The translations under genes were made by a program, and so were the position numbers. A DNA stretch of 64,000 nucleotides, taken from positions 124,001 through 188,000 of the forward strand of contig JBFWQA010000005.1 of assembly GCA_050249695.1 (NCBI GenBank), written 5' to 3'. The notes under the pieces were generated by a model. That model saw only the letters and a program-made list of their open reading frames with translations. It was not told the DNA's origin and did no database searches. Positions 61,198-64,000 of the stretch are shown one piece after another; the stretch's first letter is position 1; every line of letters begins with the position of its first letter. Source of the stretch: JACKJP01 sp050249695 (GTDB taxonomy: Bacteria > Pseudomonadota > Alphaproteobacteria > Rhizobiales > Tepidamorphaceae).

Positions 61198-62148
61198 TCA
61201 CGCCTTTCCAGCCGGGACGCCGATCCGCTTGATTTCCCAGTGCAGGTCGACACCGCTCTTTTCCTTGACCCGCCTGCGCACTTCCTCGCCCAGCGCTTCC
61301 AGATCGTCTGCGGTCGCATCGCCCGTGTTGATCATGAAATTGCAGTGCTGCTCGCTCATCTGCGCCCCGCCGATCTTCAGGCCGCGGCAGCCCGCCTCGT
61401 CGATCAGCTTCCATGCCTTGCGCTGGTCGGGCGTGCCGGGCGGATCGGGGTTCTTGAAGGTCGAGCCGCCGGTGCGGCTCCTGATCGGCTGGCTCGCCTC
61501 GCGCCGCTCGGTGATGGAATCCATCTCCGCCAGTATTTCCTCGCGGCTGCCCGGACGGCCCTGGAACGTGGCCCGGGTGAAGATGAGATCCTCCGGCGCG
61601 GCATTGTGCCGATAGGTCATGCCCATTTCGTCAGGCGTCAGCACATGGACCCTTCCGTCGCGAGAAACGGCGCGCGCCTCGATCAGCGCGTCCTTCGTCT
61701 CGCCACCATAAGCGCCGCCATTCATGCGCAGCGCGCCGCCAATGCTGCCCGGAATGCCGCGCAGGAAGGAAAGGCCGGCAACCGACGCCTCGGCCGCCGC
61801 CCGCGCCACCCGCATGTCCGGCAGGGCGGCGCCGGCGGTCACCTTGCAGTCTTCGCCGAATTCGATATCCGCGAAGCCGCGCGCCAGACGTATGACGACG
61901 CCGGGCACGCCGCCCGAACGCACGAGCAGGTTCGAGCCAAGGCCGATGACCGTCACCGGGATGGCGGGGTCGAGCGCGGCCAGGAACGCGGCGAGATCGT
62001 CTTCGTCGGCAGGCGTATAGAGCGCCTGGGCCGGACCGCCGACCTTGAACCACGTCAGCGGCGCAAGCGCGAAATTGGCCACAAGCCGCCCGCGCATTCC
62101 CGGAAAGCGGGCCGCGATATCCTTCGTGATGTCGGCAAATCCGCTCAT
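61198..62148 (-). CDS. murB: UDP-N-acetylenolpyruvoylglucosamine reductase
   Basis: MurB reduces UDP-GlcNAc-enolpyruvate to UDP-MurNAc with NADPH. The 316-residue product is a type II MurB with FAD-binding LAPLTWFKVGGPAQAL near 29-44 and VTVIGLGSNLLVRSGG near 66-81. GIPGSIGGALRMNGGAYGGE lies near 122-141, the catalytic serine lies in RSRTGGSTFKNP, and the glutamate in the C-terminal region. The start at 62148 overlaps the murC stop by ATGA. Upstream in-frame codons lie inside murC. Confidence 0.97.
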   Translation of the reverse strand: MSGFADITKDIAARFPGMRGRLVANFALAPLTWFKVGGPAQALYTPADEDDLAAFLAALDPAIPVTVIGLGSNLLVRSGGVPGVVIRLARGFADIEFGEDCKVTAGAALPDMRVARAAAEASVAGLSFLRGIPGSIGGALRMNGGAYGGETKDALIEARAVSRDGRVHVLTPDEMGMTYRHNAAPEDLIFTRATFQGRPGSREEILAEMDSITERREASQPIRSRTGGSTFKNPDPPGTPDQRKAWKLIDEAGCRGLKIGGAQMSEQHCNFMINTGDATADDLEALGEEVRRRVKEKSGVDLHWEIKRIGVPAGKA

Positions 62149-63569
62149 GATGCCTCGCCCCCGGAGGGGCGGATGGATTCCAGCTGCGCGGGCAGCGCGT
62201 AGGCCCATTGCGTGATCGATCCGGCCCCGAGGCAGATCACCAGATCGTCGGGGCGGACGATGTCGGCGACCAGCCGGGCCAGTGCCTCGGGGTTCGCCAG
62301 GCGCCGGGCATCGCGATGCCCCCGGCCGCGCACGCCAGCGACCAGCGCATCGGCGTCGATCCCCGCGATCGGCGTCTCGCCCGCCGCATAGACGTCGGCG
62401 ACGATCACCGTGTCGGCATCATTGAAACAGGAGCAGAAATCGTTGAAGAGGTCCTTCAGGCGCGTGTAGCGATGCGGCTGCATGACCGCGACGACCCGCC
62501 CCCTGCAGGCGTCGCGCGCCGCCTTGAGCGCCGCCGCGATCTCGACCGGGTGATGGCCGTAATCGTCATAGACGCGCACCCCGTTCCATGTGCCCGTCAG
62601 CGTGAAGCGACGCTTGACGCCGCCGAAATTCTTCAGCCCCTGGCGGATCTTCTCCACGCGCACGCCCAGCCTGTACGCGACCGAGAGCGCCGCAACGGCG
62701 TTCAGCGTGTTGTGGCGCCCGGGCATGGGCAGCATGAGATCGTCCAGACGCGTCTCGACGCCGGTCAGACGCGCGCGGTGCACGACCGCGAAGCGTGTGC
62801 CTTCCGGCCCGGGCTGGACGTCGACCAGCCGCATGTCGGCCTGCGGGTTCTCGCCATAGGTGATGACCGTTCGGTCCTCTATGCGACCGACCAGAGCCTG
62901 CACTTCCGGGTGGTCGATGCACATCACCGCGAAACCGTAGAACGGCAGGTTCTCCACGAAGATCTTGAAGGCGGCTTTTGCGGCCTCGAACGAGCCGTAA
63001 TGGTCCAGATGTTCGGGGTCGATATTGGTGATGATCCCGACTTCCGCCGGCAGGCGCACGAACGTGCCGTCGGATTCGTCCGCCTCCACGACCATCCAGT
63101 CGCCCTTGCCGAGCCGGGCGTTGGTGCCGAACGCGTTGATGATGCCGCCGTTGACGACCGTCGGATCGAACCCGCCCGCATCGAGCAGGGAGGCGACGAT
63201 CGAGGTGGTCGTGGTCTTGCCGTGCGTGCCGGCGACGGCGATGCAGGATTTGAACCGCATCAGCTGCGCCAGCATGTCGGCGCGCCGCACCACAGGCAGG
63301 CGCTTCTCGCGCGCGCCGGCAAGTTCCGGATTGTCGCGCTTGATCGCGGAGGAGACGACGACGACCCGCGCGTCGCCGAGATTGGCCGCGTCATGGCCGA
63401 TGAAGACTTTCGCCCCGTGCTCGCGCAGGCGCTTCACATTGGCGCTGTCGGCCGCATCGCTCCCCTGCACCTGATAGCCGAGGTTGAGCAGGATCTCGGC
63501 GATGCCGCTCATGCCTATGCCGCCGATGCCGACGAAGTGGATGAGGCCTGTATCGATGGGTGGACGCAT
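62145..63569 (-). CDS. murC: UDP-N-acetylmuramate--L-alanine ligase
   Basis: MurC adds the first amino acid, L-alanine, to UDP-MurNAc. The 474-residue Mur ligase has HFVGIGGIGMSGIAEILLNLG at 11-31 (UDP loop), AVAGTHGKTTTTSIVASLLD at about 111-130 (P-loop), VEADESDGTFVRL, and IDPEHLDHYGSF. The C-terminal VYDDYGHHPVEIAAAL motif follows. The ATG at 63569 was chosen from the normal family N-terminus. It overlaps murB by ATGA and starts 16 bases after murG. Confidence 0.97.
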   Translation of the reverse strand: MRPPIDTGLIHFVGIGGIGMSGIAEILLNLGYQVQGSDAADSANVKRLREHGAKVFIGHDAANLGDARVVVVSSAIKRDNPELAGAREKRLPVVRRADMLAQLMRFKSCIAVAGTHGKTTTTSIVASLLDAGGFDPTVVNGGIINAFGTNARLGKGDWMVVEADESDGTFVRLPAEVGIITNIDPEHLDHYGSFEAAKAAFKIFVENLPFYGFAVMCIDHPEVQALVGRIEDRTVITYGENPQADMRLVDVQPGPEGTRFAVVHRARLTGVETRLDDLMLPMPGRHNTLNAVAALSVAYRLGVRVEKIRQGLKNFGGVKRRFTLTGTWNGVRVYDDYGHHPVEIAAALKAARDACRGRVVAVMQPHRYTRLKDLFNDFCSCFNDADTVIVADVYAAGETPIAGIDADALVAGVRGRGHRDARRLANPEALARLVADIVRPDDLVICLGAGSITQWAYALPAQLESIRPSGGEAS

Positions 63570-63585
63570 GGATACCCTGTCTTTC

Positions 63586-64000
63586 TCATTGGGCCGCGGC
63601 GGTCGCCAGCACCAGATCGGCAAGCGTGCCGGCGGCATCGGCATTGCCGAGGCGCCTTGCCCTGGCGGCCTTATCGGCAAGGCCAGGCGCGTCGGCCAGA
63701 ACGGTCTGGAGAAGCTCGGCGAGCCTGGTCGGATTGAAACTGGTCTGCGGGATCAGCCAGCCCGCGCCGCCCTGCACGAAGGCGCTTGCGTTCATCAGCT
63801 GATCGTTGTCGATGGCGCCGGGCAGCGGCACGAGGATCGCCGGCCGGCCGATGACGCCGAGCTCGGCGACGGTGCTGGCGCCGGAGCGCGCGATGACGAG
63901 ATGCGCCGAGGCGATGCGCGCCGGCAGATCGTCGAAGAAGCTCTTCAGCTCCGCCCTGGCACCGGCAGCGTCATAGGCAAAACGCGTTTTCTCGATGTCT
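63586..64000 (-). CDS. murG: UDP-N-acetylglucosamine transferase MurG, partial (N-terminus beyond right edge)
   Basis: MurG adds GlcNAc to lipid I at the inner membrane to form lipid II. The visible 137 C-terminal residues contain VIARSGASTVAELGVIGRPAILVPLPGAIDNDQLMNA, which is the nucleotide-donor loop of the C-terminal Rossmann domain (GAST and the P-loop-like PLPGA-DNDQ segment). QGGAGWLIPQ and a helical tail follow. About 230 N-terminal residues lie beyond the window. It is the most upstream gene of the visible minus-strand block murG-murC-murB-ddl-ftsQ-ftsA-ftsZ. Confidence 0.94.
   Translation of the reverse strand, partial: DIEKTRFAYDAAGARAELKSFFDDLPARIASAHLVIARSGASTVAELGVIGRPAILVPLPGAIDNDQLMNASAFVQGGAGWLIPQTSFNPTRLAELLQTVLADAPGLADKAARARRLGNADAAGTLADLVLATAAAQ

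Overview
The window is a GC-rich (roughly two thirds G+C by eye), densely packed chromosomal segment of an alphaproteobacterium, most likely of the Hyphomicrobiales (Rhizobiales). The main reasons are a circularly permuted, two-piece ssrA (tmRNA) gene encoding the tag ANDNYAPVAQAA, an SspB of the alpha type directly after it, the gene run hflK-hflC-DUF2065-degP, a DUF4169 and ribbon-helix-helix pair behind fumC, and the cell-wall order murG-murC-murB-ddl-ftsQ-ftsA-ftsZ-lpxC-bamD-recN-ligA. Nearly everything looks like core or shell genome. I see no prophage, transposase, CRISPR array or recognisable defence island.

Layout. 1-1970: thiamine salvage operon thiM-thiE-thiD on the minus strand behind a TPP riboswitch (thiD runs off the left edge). 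2021-6894: an alpha/beta hydrolase, a stand-alone Lrp-type ligand-binding domain, a drug/metabolite exporter, a secreted glycine-zipper protein, a dienelactone hydrolase and an MFS transporter. 7052-7127: tRNA-Lys(CUU). 7192-9622: an AT-rich leader and a TadE/TadG pair. 9697-15012: leuA with a leader-peptide attenuator, small membrane and secreted proteins, a PhzF-like isomerase, and ilvC. 15192-16868: folP-folB-folK. 16851-19647: an SF1 helicase, a Sel1-repeat protein and two tandem LysE-type exporters. 19747-22334: ilvB-ilvN with its own leader peptide and attenuator. 22346-28148: miaA, serB, degP, DUF2065, hflC, hflK. 28324-30907: glutathione-dependent formaldehyde dehydrogenase, folA, thyA. 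31081-33992: ssrA, sspB, fumC, DUF4169, RHH protein. 34022-43134: a large AsmA-like protein, an FAD-linked oxidase, a thioesterase and two ClC proteins. 43338-48822: UvrD/PcrA helicase, PrmA, a small unknown protein, aminopeptidase P. 48825-64000: azlC-azlD, then ligA-recN-bamD-lpxC and the division/cell-wall cluster, ending in a partial murG.

How the genes work together. Branched-chain amino-acid metabolism recurs: acetolactate synthase (ilvBN), ketol-acid reductoisomerase (ilvC), isopropylmalate synthase (leuA) and an AzlCD exporter are all here. The leuA and ilvB mRNAs each carry a short leader peptide with a run of regulatory codons (four Leu; Leu-Asn-Leu-Ile-Val-Val-Val) ahead of a terminator hairpin, so the two entry points are probably set separately by charged tRNA supply. 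Folate and thymidylate genes occupy two places (folP-folB-folK and thyA-folA). The tmRNA and the ClpXP adaptor that recognises its tag are neighbours. The minus-strand block from murG to ligA joins peptidoglycan precursor synthesis, divisome assembly, lipid A commitment, outer-membrane assembly and DNA repair.

The most rewarding regions for a second look are the two amino-acid attenuators, the permuted ssrA next to sspB, the alternating inverted repeats between tRNA-Lys and the MFS gene, the AT-rich leader of the TadE/TadG pair, and the small gene at 46579-46776 with a hairpin in its leader.
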